Shown in pieces: positions 26,282-35,767 of a stretch of 64,000 nucleotides of DNA. Source of the DNA: Labrenzia sp. CE80 (GTDB lineage Bacteria; Pseudomonadota; Alphaproteobacteria; Rhizobiales; Stappiaceae); NCBI RefSeq assembly GCF_009650605.1, contig NZ_WAJT01000003.1, positions 248,001 through 312,000 of the forward strand, in the 5' to 3' direction. The translations under genes and the position numbers were made by a program. Under the pieces are notes generated by a model. That model did not search any database, was not told where the DNA came from, and worked only from the letters and a program-made list of their open reading frames with translations. Each line of letters begins with the position of its first letter. Positions within the stretch are counted from its first letter, which is position 1.

Positions 26282-27658
26282 TTAAAGTCTCTTGATGCGC
26301 GCAGCGAAAAAGCCATCCAGGCCGGTTTCATCGCCAGCTTTCGTGACTGCCTGACATGGCAAGGTTCTTAGATACCCCTCCTCAGTCACCGATGCAGCCA
26401 GGCCACCAATCTCGTCAGCTGTGACCGGAATCAGCTCAATTCCATCTGCTTCGGCGAGCACGCTGGCAATCTGGTCCTCGCCTTCCGCTTTCTCCAGCGA
26501 ACAGGTGCAATAGACCAGCACGCCACCGGGTTTCAGCCAAGCGATCACCCTGCGCAGAAGTTCGCCCTGGATCTTCGAAAGGGTCTCGACATCATAGAGC
26601 TGCTTCAACCAGGGCACATCCGGATGACGCCGGATCGTTCCCGTCGCACTGCAAGGCGCATCAAGCAGGATCGCATCGAACTGCGCCTCCGGTTCCCACT
26701 CACGGATGTCCGAAGTCACGATTTCCGACGAGAGCTTTAGCCGTGAAAGGTTTTCGCTTACGCGTTTCAGTCGGCCCTTCGAGATATCGACTGCGGTCAC
26801 TTCGGCGCCAGCCGCCGCAAGCTGGGCCGTTTTGCCACCAGGAGCAGCACACAGGTCTGCGACGCGCTTGCCGTTAAGATCTCCGAGAAGCTTCGCGGGC
26901 AGCGCTGCTGCGGCATCCTGGACCCACCAGGCGCCCTCTTCGAAACCGTCAAGCTTGTCGACCGCGCCCTTCTTGACCAGACGAACCGACCCGGCGCCAA
27001 CAACCGTTCCACCGAGCTTTTCCGCCCAGGCTTCTGATGATCCATCCTTGATGGTCAGATCCAGCGCCGCTTCGCTCTGATGCGCCGTTGCAATTGCCTT
27101 GGCTGTTTCCGCACCATAGCCCTGTGTCCAGCTCTCAAGCAGCCACTCTGGCGTGTTCAGCGCGGCTCTGTCGAGATCGGACGTCAATGCCTCCCGCTCA
27201 CGGCCGAGCCGTCGCAGAACACCATTCACGAGCCCCTTGTAGGGACGCGCACGTCGATCCGCAGACGCGTTTTCAACTGCGAGAGACACCGCCGCACGAT
27301 CCGGCACTTCCATGAAGAGCATCTGGGCAATGCCGACGTGCAGGATATCCAGAACCCGGCCAGATTTTTCAGGAATGGGCCGGTCCAGTAGACGATCGAT
27401 GATTTCGGCGATTTCGCCACGATGCCTCAGACAGACGCCGAGGATCGCACGCACCAATGCGCGATCGTTGAAGGCCAGCTCCCGAAACCCGGAATGGCCA
27501 GAATTGAGATCGAGCTCATTGTCCAGCGGACGCCGCTTGTGAACCACATTGCCGAGCAGATCCGCTGCAATCTTGCGGGCGGCAAACCCGGGCGTCTGGG
27601 GTTTTCCGGCGAAATCTGAGGGTTTTACCCTCTTGTTTGGGTCGGTCAGGTTCGACAA
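26282..27658 (-). CDS. rsmB: 16S rRNA (cytosine-C5)-methyltransferase RsmB
   Basis: About 458 residues. The N-terminal NusB-like RNA-binding domain (about 25-155) is followed by the Rossmann methyltransferase. SAM motif I is LCAAPGGKTAQLA. The two m5C-enzyme cysteines lie in DAPCSATG and VYCTCSLEKAEGED. The enzyme modifies C967 of 16S rRNA. The start is uncertain: a reading from ATG 27730 would run through the htpX terminator hairpin, so I place the start at the TTG at 27658, just after it, with GAGAG 5 nt upstream. A TTG at 27670 is also possible. The gene leads into heparinase-purH. Confidence 0.93.
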   Translation of the reverse strand: MSNLTDPNKRVKPSDFAGKPQTPGFAARKIAADLLGNVVHKRRPLDNELDLNSGHSGFRELAFNDRALVRAILGVCLRHRGEIAEIIDRLLDRPIPEKSGRVLDILHVGIAQMLFMEVPDRAAVSLAVENASADRRARPYKGLVNGVLRRLGREREALTSDLDRAALNTPEWLLESWTQGYGAETAKAIATAHQSEAALDLTIKDGSSEAWAEKLGGTVVGAGSVRLVKKGAVDKLDGFEEGAWWVQDAAAALPAKLLGDLNGKRVADLCAAPGGKTAQLAAAGAEVTAVDISKGRLKRVSENLSRLKLSSEIVTSDIREWEPEAQFDAILLDAPCSATGTIRRHPDVPWLKQLYDVETLSKIQGELLRRVIAWLKPGGVLVYCTCSLEKAEGEDQIASVLAEADGIELIPVTADEIGGLAASVTEEGYLRTLPCQAVTKAGDETGLDGFFAARIKRL

Positions 27659-27679
27659 GGGAACTCTCAAGCGGTTGAA

Positions 27680-27719
27680 GAAAAAATGAGCGCCGGGATC
27701 GGTTTCCCGGTCCCGGCGC
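27680..27719 (-). terminator. Rho-independent terminator after htpX
   Basis: On the minus strand, perfect 9-bp arms GCGCCGGGA and TCCCGGCGC (27690-27719, 12-nt loop) are followed within 4 nt by TTTTTT. It lies about 75 bp after the htpX stop and just upstream of rsmB. Confidence 0.85.
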
Positions 27720-27794
27720 AAGAGCTGCATTGTAAAAGGCTTGATCAGCCGGCGAAAGCCATTTCTTTTCGCCGTCTATGAGCGGCAAGCAGGC

Positions 27795-28757
27795 TTAGCC
27801 CCATGGCCCTTTCGGTCGTTGGGGCTTGCTTGGTTGACGTGCACCGCCCCATGGACCATCGAAAGATGCCCGTTGCGGCGCTTCTTGCCGAGGTGCGTAT
27901 CCACCGCCGCCAAGACCTGCGTTGGCAAGTTTTTGAAGCTCGGCGATCCGATTGGCCGTGTTCGGGTGAGTGGAGAACAGATTGTCCATCCGCTCGCCGG
28001 ACAGGGGGTTGATGATGAACATATGCGCCGTCGCCGGATTGTGCTCGGCGTCCGGGTTGTGAATACGCTCCACACCGCCAGCGATCTTGCTGAGCGCTGA
28101 AGCAAGCCACAGTGGCTGACCGCAGATTTCGGCCCCCATCCGGTCGGCAGCATATTCGCGGGTCCGGGAAATCGCCATTTGCACCAGCATTGCCGCCATG
28201 GGAGCAACAATCATCGCCACAAGCACACCGACAAAACCGAACGGATTGTTATTGTCCCGGTTGCCACCGAAAAAGAACGCGAAGTTTCCAAGCATGGAAA
28301 TTGCGCCGGCCAGCGTCGCAGTGATGGTCATGATCAACGTGTCATGGTTCTTCACGTGGGCCAGCTCATGGGCCATCACACCCGCGACCTCTTCCATCGT
28401 CAGCATGTCCAGGAGCCCGGTCGTCGCGGCAACGGCAGCATTCTGCGGATTCCGGCCCGTGGCAAAAGCATTCGGCTGCGGATTGTTGATCAGATAGACC
28501 TTCGGCATCGGCAGATCCGCATTTGCGGAGAGCTGCCGGATCATCCGGAAGAGCTCCGGCGCCGTGCGCTCATCCACCTCCTGCGCATGGTGCATTTTCA
28601 GCACCATCTTGTCGGAGTTCCAGTAGCTGAACACATTCATGGCGGCCGCGATCATCAGCGCGATCATCATGCCGCTCTGACCGCCAATCATATAGCCAAT
28701 GCCCATAAAGAGCGCCGTCATGGCAGCCAGAAGCATCGCCGTACGGAAATAATTCAT
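27795..28757 (-). CDS. htpX: Protease HtpX homolog
   Basis: A 320-residue M48 zinc metalloprotease of the inner membrane that degrades misfolded membrane proteins alongside FtsH. Two N-terminal membrane helices (about 6-25 and 29-46) precede the catalytic site HELAH (130-134), with a further pair of hydrophobic segments and the TREYAADRMGAE third-ligand region. The tail is Gly/Arg/Lys-rich and probably disordered. I use the ATG at 28757 (MNYFRTAMLL, the family start) with GAGG 10-11 nt upstream; a GTG at 28769 would abut that site. A strong terminator follows. Confidence 0.95.
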   Translation of the reverse strand: MNYFRTAMLLAAMTALFMGIGYMIGGQSGMMIALMIAAAMNVFSYWNSDKMVLKMHHAQEVDERTAPELFRMIRQLSANADLPMPKVYLINNPQPNAFATGRNPQNAAVAATTGLLDMLTMEEVAGVMAHELAHVKNHDTLIMTITATLAGAISMLGNFAFFFGGNRDNNNPFGFVGVLVAMIVAPMAAMLVQMAISRTREYAADRMGAEICGQPLWLASALSKIAGGVERIHNPDAEHNPATAHMFIINPLSGERMDNLFSTHPNTANRIAELQKLANAGLGGGGYAPRQEAPQRASFDGPWGGARQPSKPQRPKGPWG

Positions 28758-28905
28758 CGTGTTGTTCACCTCGCCACTAAAGCCCAGGTTTTTGCATTCA
28801 GGATCGAGGCCCTATATAGCCTCCTGTTGAATAGGAAATGGTGTCGTTCCGCCATTTGCGCAAGCTTTGGCGATCGAAACCGAGCAAATCAGGAGGTTGA
28901 AACCC

Positions 28906-29199
28906 GTGACAGATACCACTGACCAGACCCCTGAAGCTCCCAAACCGGACGCCAAGATCCTCGACTTCAAGCTTGCCACCGATGCCCCCAGTCTTGCGGC
29001 AAACATCGAGGAAGCGCCTGTACGCCGCTTCGAGGACTTGCCACCCGCGGCCCAGCGCGCTCTGCAGGAAGCCGAGGAGCGGCGCAAGGACATCGACGCG
29101 AAGCAGGAAGACCTTCCCAAGGAGATCAACGGCCGCGGAGGCCTCGAGCCAACCCGCTATGACGATTGGGAAGTCAAAGGCCTGACCTCGGACTTTTAG
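28906..29199 (+). CDS. DUF1674 / succinate dehydrogenase assembly factor 4-like protein
   Basis: A 97-residue protein ending in the conserved block EINGRGGLEPTRYDDWEVKG, the signature of DUF1674/SdhAF4. SdhAF4 binds flavinylated SdhA and protects it before complex II assembly; bacterial members are thought to act likewise. The start is a GTG at 28906 with a full AGGAGG 9 nt upstream. The stop overlaps the SGNH hydrolase gene on the other strand by 4 nt. Confidence 0.88.
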   Translation: MTDTTDQTPEAPKPDAKILDFKLATDAPSLAANIEEAPVRRFEDLPPAAQRALQEAEERRKDIDAKQEDLPKEINGRGGLEPTRYDDWEVKGLTSDF

Positions 29200-29852
29200 G
29201 TGGTCACCAGTTTCCGCACTTCATCGGCAACGGCCTTCGCAAAGGGATCCTGCATCTCTGCGTCCCAATGAACCGAATCCACATCGCTGACACTGATCAC
29301 CGAGCCTGCGTCAAAGAACGCCGCGCCATATTGCTTGGCAATATCAGCATAGACGTCGGCGAGTTTTCTGGATTCGGCAACGCTCTTCTCGCAGTACATG
29401 GACTCAAGGGGAGAGGCTGCAAAGTCGCCCAGCGGCGGAGGCGAAATCAGGAGAATGTTCGGTGCCTTGCCTTCCGGATCGTCTGTCGGCGTACGGGCAT
29501 AATCGAGCAGCCGCGCCACGGCATAACCAATCGCGCCTGCACTCATGTTGAACCGGGACTGAAGATCGTTGGTTCCCAGCATGAGCACGAGAATGTCGAT
29601 CGGCATATGTGTCTTGCGCACGGTTGCCAGGTGATCGAGACCATTCTTGTCCCCCCGGACAGGGTCCTCAAACACCGTCGTGCGACCGTTTACGCCCTCT
29701 TCCAGGACATAAAACGCATCACCCAATTCGCACTGCAGAAGGCGCGTCCAGCGCTGGTCATGCCCATAGCGCGTCCGCTCTCCGGGCTTAAAGCCCCAGG
29801 TCAGGGAATCGCCGAAGCAGACGACGGAGGTTGGATCGCCGGTTTTCTGCAT
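29196..29852 (-). CDS. SGNH/GDSL-family hydrolase (arylesterase-like)
   Basis: A 218-residue cytosolic esterase-like protein with all four SGNH blocks. Block I is FGDSLTWG (nucleophile S16), block II is the EGVNGRTT Gly, block III is LGTNDLQSRF, and block V is VDSVHWD (Asp and His). The closest characterised type is the Mycobacterium/Pseudomonas arylesterase with perhydrolase activity. No signal peptide is visible. It is convergent with the SdhAF4-like gene and divergent from the aminotransferase. Confidence 0.88.
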   Translation of the reverse strand: MQKTGDPTSVVCFGDSLTWGFKPGERTRYGHDQRWTRLLQCELGDAFYVLEEGVNGRTTVFEDPVRGDKNGLDHLATVRKTHMPIDILVLMLGTNDLQSRFNMSAGAIGYAVARLLDYARTPTDDPEGKAPNILLISPPPLGDFAASPLESMYCEKSVAESRKLADVYADIAKQYGAAFFDAGSVISVSDVDSVHWDAEMQDPFAKAVADEVRKLVTT

Positions 29853-30027
29853 GATTTCAAAGCCCTTGCCAGTCTGTCCGAGGCTTGAAAGTAGGCCAGA
29901 AACCCTTCAACGCAAGACCGAATTTCAGGTCGAAAGATCTGTCACCTTTGCTGGTTGGTTAATCAGAGCTTTACCAAGAGGGCTATAGCCTGAGCGCAAT
30001 CATGCATTCGGAATGCCCGGGACATTC

Positions 30028-31263
30028 ATGACCCCTAGTATCTCTCAGTACCGGCGCGGCGCTGCCCTGCCGAGTTCAAATCCGTTTCAGCGACTGGCGT
30101 CCCTGCTCGAAGGCGTGACGCCGGGCATGGATCCCATTGCCATGACCATTGGCGAGCCGCAGCACGCGATCCCCGATTTCACCGCCAAGGTCTTCAATGA
30201 CAACATGGCTGATTTCCGGCGCTATCCGCCGATCAACGGCACCCCGGAATTCCGCGCAGCCGTCGCAGACTGGCTCGATCGACGCTATGGGCTGGATGGC
30301 TTGATCAGCAGAGACAATGGCGTGCTGCCGCTGAACGGATCCCGTGAAGGTCTCTCCTTTGGCGCAATTGCCGCCCGGGATCAGCTGGCAAAAGACCTGG
30401 ATCATCCGGTCGTCATCCTGCCGAACCCATTCTACCAGACCTACGCTGCAGCAGCCCATATTGCCGACGCACAAGCACTGTTACTGGACGCTGTTCCAGA
30501 TCACGGATTTCTGCCCGATCTCGATGGTCTCTCGCCGGAACTCCTCGACAGGACGGTCGCCTTTTACGTCGCATCGCCGACCAATCCCGAAGGCTATGTC
30601 GCAGACATTGCTTACTGGCAAAGGCTGATCGGCCTGGCGCGAAAGCACCGTTTCTATATTTTTGCCGACGAATGCTACTCCGAGATTTACCGAGACGTGC
30701 CGCCGGTCGGGATCCTCGAGGCAGCAAAGGCCATGGGCGGCGACAGCTCCCAGATTTTTGACAAGATCATCGTCCTGAATTCCTTGTCGAAACGCTCCAA
30801 CCTGGCCGGTCTGCGCTGCGGGTTTGCCGCAGGAGACCCGGAATTTCTCGGCAAGTGGGTCAAATTCCGCGGATTGGCCGCTCCTCAGGTGCCTCTCCCC
30901 AATCAAGCCGTTGCCGCAGCAGTCTATGGCGACGAAACGCATGTGATCGAAAACCGCCGCCTCTACAACGAAAAGTTCCAGGCGGCAGAGAGACACCTTG
31001 CGCCTCTGATGGGCAAGGTGACACCGGAAGCAGGCTTTTTCCTCTGGATGAACATTTCGCGCTGGGGAGACTCTGTTTCCATCGCACGGGACCTTTGGGC
31101 AGATACCGGAGTCAAGGTCCTGCCCGGTGCCTATCTGGCGTCTGATCAATCAGATGGCAGCAATCCCGGCAAATCCTATATTCGCGTTGGCCTATGTGCC
31201 CCGCTTGAAACCACCGAAACCGCGCTTGTGCGCATTGCATCCTGGTTGGGAGAGAAGGCATGA
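30028..31263 (+). CDS. PLP-dependent class I/II aminotransferase (DapC-like)
   Basis: A 411-residue fold-type I aminotransferase. It contains the PLP lysine K255 in LNSLSKRSNLAGLR, the FADECYSEIY aspartate/tyrosine segment, SPTNPEGYV and the C-terminal carboxylate-binding arginine region SYIRVGL. In Alphaproteobacteria such proteins are often annotated as succinyldiaminopimelate aminotransferase DapC, which would complement the dapF encoded in this window; specificity is unproven. ATGs at 30013 and 30028 are both possible, and I prefer 30028 (GGGA upstream). Its stop overlaps the ftsK start (ATGA). Confidence 0.88.
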   Translation: MTPSISQYRRGAALPSSNPFQRLASLLEGVTPGMDPIAMTIGEPQHAIPDFTAKVFNDNMADFRRYPPINGTPEFRAAVADWLDRRYGLDGLISRDNGVLPLNGSREGLSFGAIAARDQLAKDLDHPVVILPNPFYQTYAAAAHIADAQALLLDAVPDHGFLPDLDGLSPELLDRTVAFYVASPTNPEGYVADIAYWQRLIGLARKHRFYIFADECYSEIYRDVPPVGILEAAKAMGGDSSQIFDKIIVLNSLSKRSNLAGLRCGFAAGDPEFLGKWVKFRGLAAPQVPLPNQAVAAAVYGDETHVIENRRLYNEKFQAAERHLAPLMGKVTPEAGFFLWMNISRWGDSVSIARDLWADTGVKVLPGAYLASDQSDGSNPGKSYIRVGLCAPLETTETALVRIASWLGEKA

Positions 31264-33959
31264 GACGGGCAAGTGCCGTCCGCGGAAATGGCCGCCGCGC
31301 ATCGATCGACCTGCTCGACACACAGAGCCCCATCAAAAGGTTCCTGAAGCGGAATCTCGTTGGCCTCGGCGGCTTGTGTGTCATCGCCTTTGCAGCGGCG
31401 CTCGCCGCAAGCCTTGCGACATGGTCGGTCACGGATCCAAGCCTCAACCATGCGACATCCGAACCCGCTCACAATGCTCTTGGACGGCCAGGCGCAATCA
31501 TTGCCGACATCCTGATGCAGACCATCGGCCTGGCAACAGCGGTCTTCCTCGTTCCAGTCGTACTTTGGGGCTGGCGGCTTCTGGCCGGTCACACCATGCG
31601 CATCGGTCGCAAGCGGCTGTTTTATTGGGTCGCAGGCTCAGTCATCAGTTCTGGCGCCCTCGCGTCTCTGCCGGTGCCCGAAAGCTGGCCGTTGCCCACA
31701 GGTCTGGGTGGCTTCCTCGGCGACAGCGTTCATGCGGTCCCGGCACTGCTCACCGACAATTTCACCGAAGGCGCAGCCACGATCATTGGCGTGTTTGGTC
31801 TTGGCCTTCCGGCCGCTCTCCTGCTCTTTGCCTCTGCTGGCTGGTTCCGCTCCGCGGAGGTTTCAGAAAGCTCAGACGGACGCCAGACTCCGAGCGGCCA
31901 CGGTCGCAGCCTTGAGGACGAACTCGGCCTTGATGATGACGACGACAGCGAATCCCGCATTGGCCTGATTCTCAGCTCGACGATCGGCATGGTCAGCCAC
32001 TGGTCGCTCCAAAGTGCATCCTTGCTGCGCCGGGCGACTGGCTACGGCCGCGCCCATGACGTCGAGGAGGAATGGGACGAGGAAGAAGAGGACTACGAGC
32101 CCGTCAACGAAAAGCATGGCGGTGCCCTCAAAGCCTTCCGCCGCGCGCTCGCCGGAAAGCTTATGCCTGACGACGACGATGGCCTCGGCACATATTACGG
32201 CGCTCCTGATCAGGTGCCTGAAACGCAAAGCGAAGACGAACCTTATGACGAGGAAGGCGAGGGCTTCGAACCTGACGATCTCTTGATCTCCAAGGCTCCA
32301 TTGCCCAAGCCCGTCGGCATCGCCGCACCGGCCAACGAAGCACCACAGCAAGGCCGCATTATCCCGCCGGCGCCACGCCCCAAACAGGGCAAAAGGGTCA
32401 TCAGCGAGGCGCAGCCGTCTCTCCTGGGCGCTCCCGAGGACTACGAACTGCCTCCGTTGATGCTGCTTGCCGAGCCGAAGACCACCGGCAAGATCCCAGG
32501 TCTGTCCGCCGATGCACTGGAACAGAATGCCCGCATCCTGGAAGGCGTTCTAGAAGATTTCGGCGTGCGTGGCGAGATCATCGAGGTCCGTCCGGGTCCG
32601 GTCGTGACGCTCTACGAACTGGAGCCGGCACCTGGCATCAAGTCCTCTCGCGTCATTGGCCTTGCCGACGACATAGCCCGCTCTATGAGCGCCATTTCCG
32701 CACGCGTCGCGGTCATTCCGGGCAAGAACGCCATCGGCATCGAGCTTCCGAACGCGCGCCGCGAAACCGTTTACCTGCGCGAGCTTCTGGCCTCGCAGGA
32801 CTTTGAGAAGACGAAGTCGAAGCTGGCACTGGGGCTCGGAAAGACCATCAATGGCGAGAGCGTGGTCGCAGATCTGGCCCGCATGCCTCACCTGCTCGTG
32901 GCAGGTACCACCGGCTCTGGTAAGTCGGTCGCGATCAACACCATGATCCTCTCGCTGCTCTATCGTCTGACACCGGACGAGTGCAAGATGATCATGATCG
33001 ATCCGAAGATGCTCGAACTGTCGATCTATGACGGCATCCCTCATTTGCTGACGCCGGTCGTGACCGATCCGAAAAAGGCCGTGGTTGCCTTGAAATGGAC
33101 GGTCCGCGAGATGGAAGACCGCTACAAGAAGATGTCGAAAGTCGGCGTCCGCAACATCGACGGCTACAACACCCGCATTAAGCAGGCGCTTGAGAAGGGC
33201 GAGAGCTTTACCCGAACCGTCCAGACCGGCTTTGACCGCGAGACCGGCCAGCCGATCTACGAAGATGAGGATCTGCCGCTCGAAACCATGCCGTATATCG
33301 TCGTTGTGGTCGACGAGATGGCCGATCTGATGATGGTCGCAGGCAAAGACATCGAAGGCGCCATCCAGCGCCTGGCACAGATGGCCCGTGCCGCGGGCAT
33401 CCATCTGATCATGGCAACTCAGCGTCCGTCCGTGGATGTGATCACCGGTACGATCAAGGCAAACTTCCCGACCCGTATTTCCTTCCAGGTCACGTCGAAG
33501 ATCGACAGTCGCACGATTCTGGGTGAAATGGGCGCCGAGCAGCTGCTTGGCATGGGTGACATGCTGTTCATGGCGGGCGGCGGGCGCATCCAGCGCGTCC
33601 ACGGACCGTTCGTGTCAGACGAAGAGGTCGAGCACATCGTCAGCCACCTAAAGGTTCAGGGAACGCCTCAGTATCTTGAAGCCGTCACGGAGGAAGAAGA
33701 ACCTTCCGACAGCCCTTATGAGGGCGGCGGATCCGGCGGCGGTGGTGATGAAAGCAACGACCTCTACGACAGGGCTGTGGCCATCGTCCTGCGCGACAAG
33801 AAGGCCTCCACATCCTATGTCCAGCGCCGCCTGTCCATCGGTTACAACCGGGCCGCTTCTTTGATCGAAAGGATGGAACAGGAAGGGCTGATCAGCGCAG
33901 CAAATCATGCTGGAAAGCGCGAGATCCTTGTGCAAAACGGAAATGATGGCGACATCTAG
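31260..33959 (+). CDS. ftsK: DNA translocase FtsK
   Basis: An 899-residue septal DNA pump that moves the terminus region and activates XerCD recombination. About four membrane helices lie in residues 35-200. A long acidic linker (about 205-390, with EEEWDEEEEDYEP-like stretches) is followed by the RecA-like motor with Walker A AGTTGSGKSVAIN, Walker B VVVDEMADLMM and MATQRPSVDVITG. The C-terminal winged-helix gamma domain (RDKKASTSYVQRRLSIGYNRA) reads KOPS sites. The start overlaps the aminotransferase stop by 4 nt, so the two are coupled. Confidence 0.97.
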   Translation: MRRASAVRGNGRRASIDLLDTQSPIKRFLKRNLVGLGGLCVIAFAAALAASLATWSVTDPSLNHATSEPAHNALGRPGAIIADILMQTIGLATAVFLVPVVLWGWRLLAGHTMRIGRKRLFYWVAGSVISSGALASLPVPESWPLPTGLGGFLGDSVHAVPALLTDNFTEGAATIIGVFGLGLPAALLLFASAGWFRSAEVSESSDGRQTPSGHGRSLEDELGLDDDDDSESRIGLILSSTIGMVSHWSLQSASLLRRATGYGRAHDVEEEWDEEEEDYEPVNEKHGGALKAFRRALAGKLMPDDDDGLGTYYGAPDQVPETQSEDEPYDEEGEGFEPDDLLISKAPLPKPVGIAAPANEAPQQGRIIPPAPRPKQGKRVISEAQPSLLGAPEDYELPPLMLLAEPKTTGKIPGLSADALEQNARILEGVLEDFGVRGEIIEVRPGPVVTLYELEPAPGIKSSRVIGLADDIARSMSAISARVAVIPGKNAIGIELPNARRETVYLRELLASQDFEKTKSKLALGLGKTINGESVVADLARMPHLLVAGTTGSGKSVAINTMILSLLYRLTPDECKMIMIDPKMLELSIYDGIPHLLTPVVTDPKKAVVALKWTVREMEDRYKKMSKVGVRNIDGYNTRIKQALEKGESFTRTVQTGFDRETGQPIYEDEDLPLETMPYIVVVVDEMADLMMVAGKDIEGAIQRLAQMARAAGIHLIMATQRPSVDVITGTIKANFPTRISFQVTSKIDSRTILGEMGAEQLLGMGDMLFMAGGGRIQRVHGPFVSDEEVEHIVSHLKVQGTPQYLEAVTEEEEPSDSPYEGGGSGGGGDESNDLYDRAVAIVLRDKKASTSYVQRRLSIGYNRAASLIERMEQEGLISAANHAGKREILVQNGNDGDI

Positions 33960-34043
33960 CAGGCCCATCGCCAAAGCTTTGCCACATGGGCGCTCTATCT
34001 GAAGAATGAGACCTCATATGCAACGAGACACTCAGGACACGAC

Positions 34044-34682
34044 ATGCCGCACCGTTCTGCCATAACAGCGTTGAAGTCCCTCCTTGTCGCTGCTCTTTTT
34101 CTGAGTCTTAGCGGGCTTGGCGCAAGGGCGCTGACGAAGGAACAGGCCAAGACGCTGTCCGACGTGAATTCCTATTTCAACTCGGTGAAGACCATGCATG
34201 GCGACTTCATCCAGTTCGGCCCGGAAGGCAATCAGCTCGAAGGCAAGTTCTACCTCGCGCGTCCGGGCAAGGTCCGTTTTTATTATAATCCGCCAGCCAA
34301 ACTCGACATTATAGCCGACGGCAAGTCCGTTTCGGTGAAAGACCGGAAGCTCGCGACACAAGACATCTGGCCCCTGAGCCAGACGCCTTTGCGCTTTCTG
34401 CTCGCCGAAAACATCGACCTCCAGAAAGACGCAAACGTCACAAATGTTCTGGTTGAGCCTGATCTCGTGACCGTCACGCTGGAAGACAAGACCACCTTCA
34501 ATTCCGGTATTCTGACCCTGATCTTCGATGCCAAGGACTATGCGTTGAAGCAATGGACTGTCACCGATGCACAAGGCTACGACACGTCGGTCGCCGTCTA
34601 CAACGTGACCTCAAACGGTCCGACCAATCCGAAGCTCTTCAAGATCGACTATCTGGCAAACACGCGCCAGAACCAGAACTGA
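34044..34682 (+). CDS. LolA-like outer-membrane lipoprotein carrier
   Basis: A 212-residue periplasmic protein. It has an N-terminal signal peptide (SLLVAALFLSLSGLGARA, cleavage near residue 29) and a LolA-type half-barrel: FNSVKTMHGDFIQFGPEGNQLEGKFYLARPGKVRFYY, then PLSQTPLRFLL. LolA shuttles lipoproteins from LolCDE to the outer membrane. The ftsK-lolA order is typical. AGGA is 6 nt before the ATG. Confidence 0.9.
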   Translation: MPHRSAITALKSLLVAALFLSLSGLGARALTKEQAKTLSDVNSYFNSVKTMHGDFIQFGPEGNQLEGKFYLARPGKVRFYYNPPAKLDIIADGKSVSVKDRKLATQDIWPLSQTPLRFLLAENIDLQKDANVTNVLVEPDLVTVTLEDKTTFNSGILTLIFDAKDYALKQWTVTDAQGYDTSVAVYNVTSNGPTNPKLFKIDYLANTRQNQN

Positions 34683-34694
34683 TCTCCTGAACAC

Positions 34695-35723
34695 ATGACC
34701 AGCGGCATGCCTGCCTCTAAAGCCAAACCGCTGGTCTCTCGTCTCCTGGCGGACTATTGCGAGCGCCATGACCTGTCCCTGGTCATCGACCAAGCGCTTG
34801 GCCATGCCGGCTACATTGCCAACAAGGCTGGGAAACGCTCGTTCTTTGTCGGCACACGCTTCGATCTCAATCCACTCGGCGCAAGTGAAATCGCTCGGGA
34901 CAAGGCATATACAGCGGAATTTCTGAGGCGCGACGGCTTTCCCGTTCCAGATAGCTTGCTGATCAGTTCCCCCTCTTCAATCGCCATTCTCTCAGCCAGA
35001 CAGCCGGGCTACACAGATGCCCTTATGGGGTTTCAGGCGGCTGAGAGGTTCGCAGACAAAGTTGGCTTTCCCCTGTTTGCAAAACCCAACGATGGCAAGG
35101 AAGGCTTCGATGTATTCAAGGTCCGGAGCCAAGCGGAGCTGACATCCATTCTGACGAACCTGTTCCAGCACCACGACAGAGTCCTTCTCCAGCAGGCTGT
35201 GACCGGCCGCGATCTCAGGGTTCTGGTGCTCGGGAACAAGATCCTCTGCGCTATCGAGCGCACAGCGCCCGAAGTCATTGGCGACGGCCGTTCGACCCTT
35301 GCAGAGCTGGCTGGCGGGATAAATCAGATCGACCCTAAAGATCCCCGCCTTGTTCTGGCGCTCGAGGAACAAGGATATGCCCTGTCCGATGTTCCCGCGG
35401 CCGGCGTAGCAGTCACACTCTTGCCGACCGCCAATCTGTCGTCAGGCGGGGACGCCCGCGATGTCACGCAGAACCTTCCAAAGGCGATCACCGATACGGC
35501 AATCGCCAGCGGCAAGGCCCTCGGACTCAGTTATTTTGGAGCAGACCTGATCGTCGAGAGCGACAAAGACGCATCGGCACCAGATTTCACGATCCTGGAA
35601 CTCAACGCAGCGCCCGGGCTCTCGATGCTTCACCGTTTGGGTCCTGAGCACGCCGAAATGGTCGAGGGCATCTATGAGCAGATCTTCGAGGCCCTCAGGC
35701 AGACGTTGGAAGCGGCGGATTAG
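34695..35723 (+). CDS. Orphan ATP-grasp ligase resembling the cyanophycin-synthetase ATP-grasp domain
   Basis: A 342-residue ATP-grasp protein. Residues about 70-330 match the CphA-like core: KVGFPLFAKPNDGKEGFDVF (ATP lysine), LLQQAVTGRDLRVLVLGNK, ERTAPEVIGDGRSTLAELA, the TANLSSGGDARDVT segment also seen in cyanophycin synthetase, and a metal-binding ILELNAAPGLSMLH end. It lacks the Mur-ligase half of CphA and any glutathione-synthetase partner, so it is a stand-alone amide or peptide ligase of unknown substrate. It follows lolA by 12 bp. No ribosome site is obvious. Confidence 0.75.
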   Translation: MTSGMPASKAKPLVSRLLADYCERHDLSLVIDQALGHAGYIANKAGKRSFFVGTRFDLNPLGASEIARDKAYTAEFLRRDGFPVPDSLLISSPSSIAILSARQPGYTDALMGFQAAERFADKVGFPLFAKPNDGKEGFDVFKVRSQAELTSILTNLFQHHDRVLLQQAVTGRDLRVLVLGNKILCAIERTAPEVIGDGRSTLAELAGGINQIDPKDPRLVLALEEQGYALSDVPAAGVAVTLLPTANLSSGGDARDVTQNLPKAITDTAIASGKALGLSYFGADLIVESDKDASAPDFTILELNAAPGLSMLHRLGPEHAEMVEGIYEQIFEALRQTLEAAD

Positions 35724-35767
35724 ACGCCGCCTCCAGTTTTCCAGCAAAGCCGGCCCGATCAGGCGGG

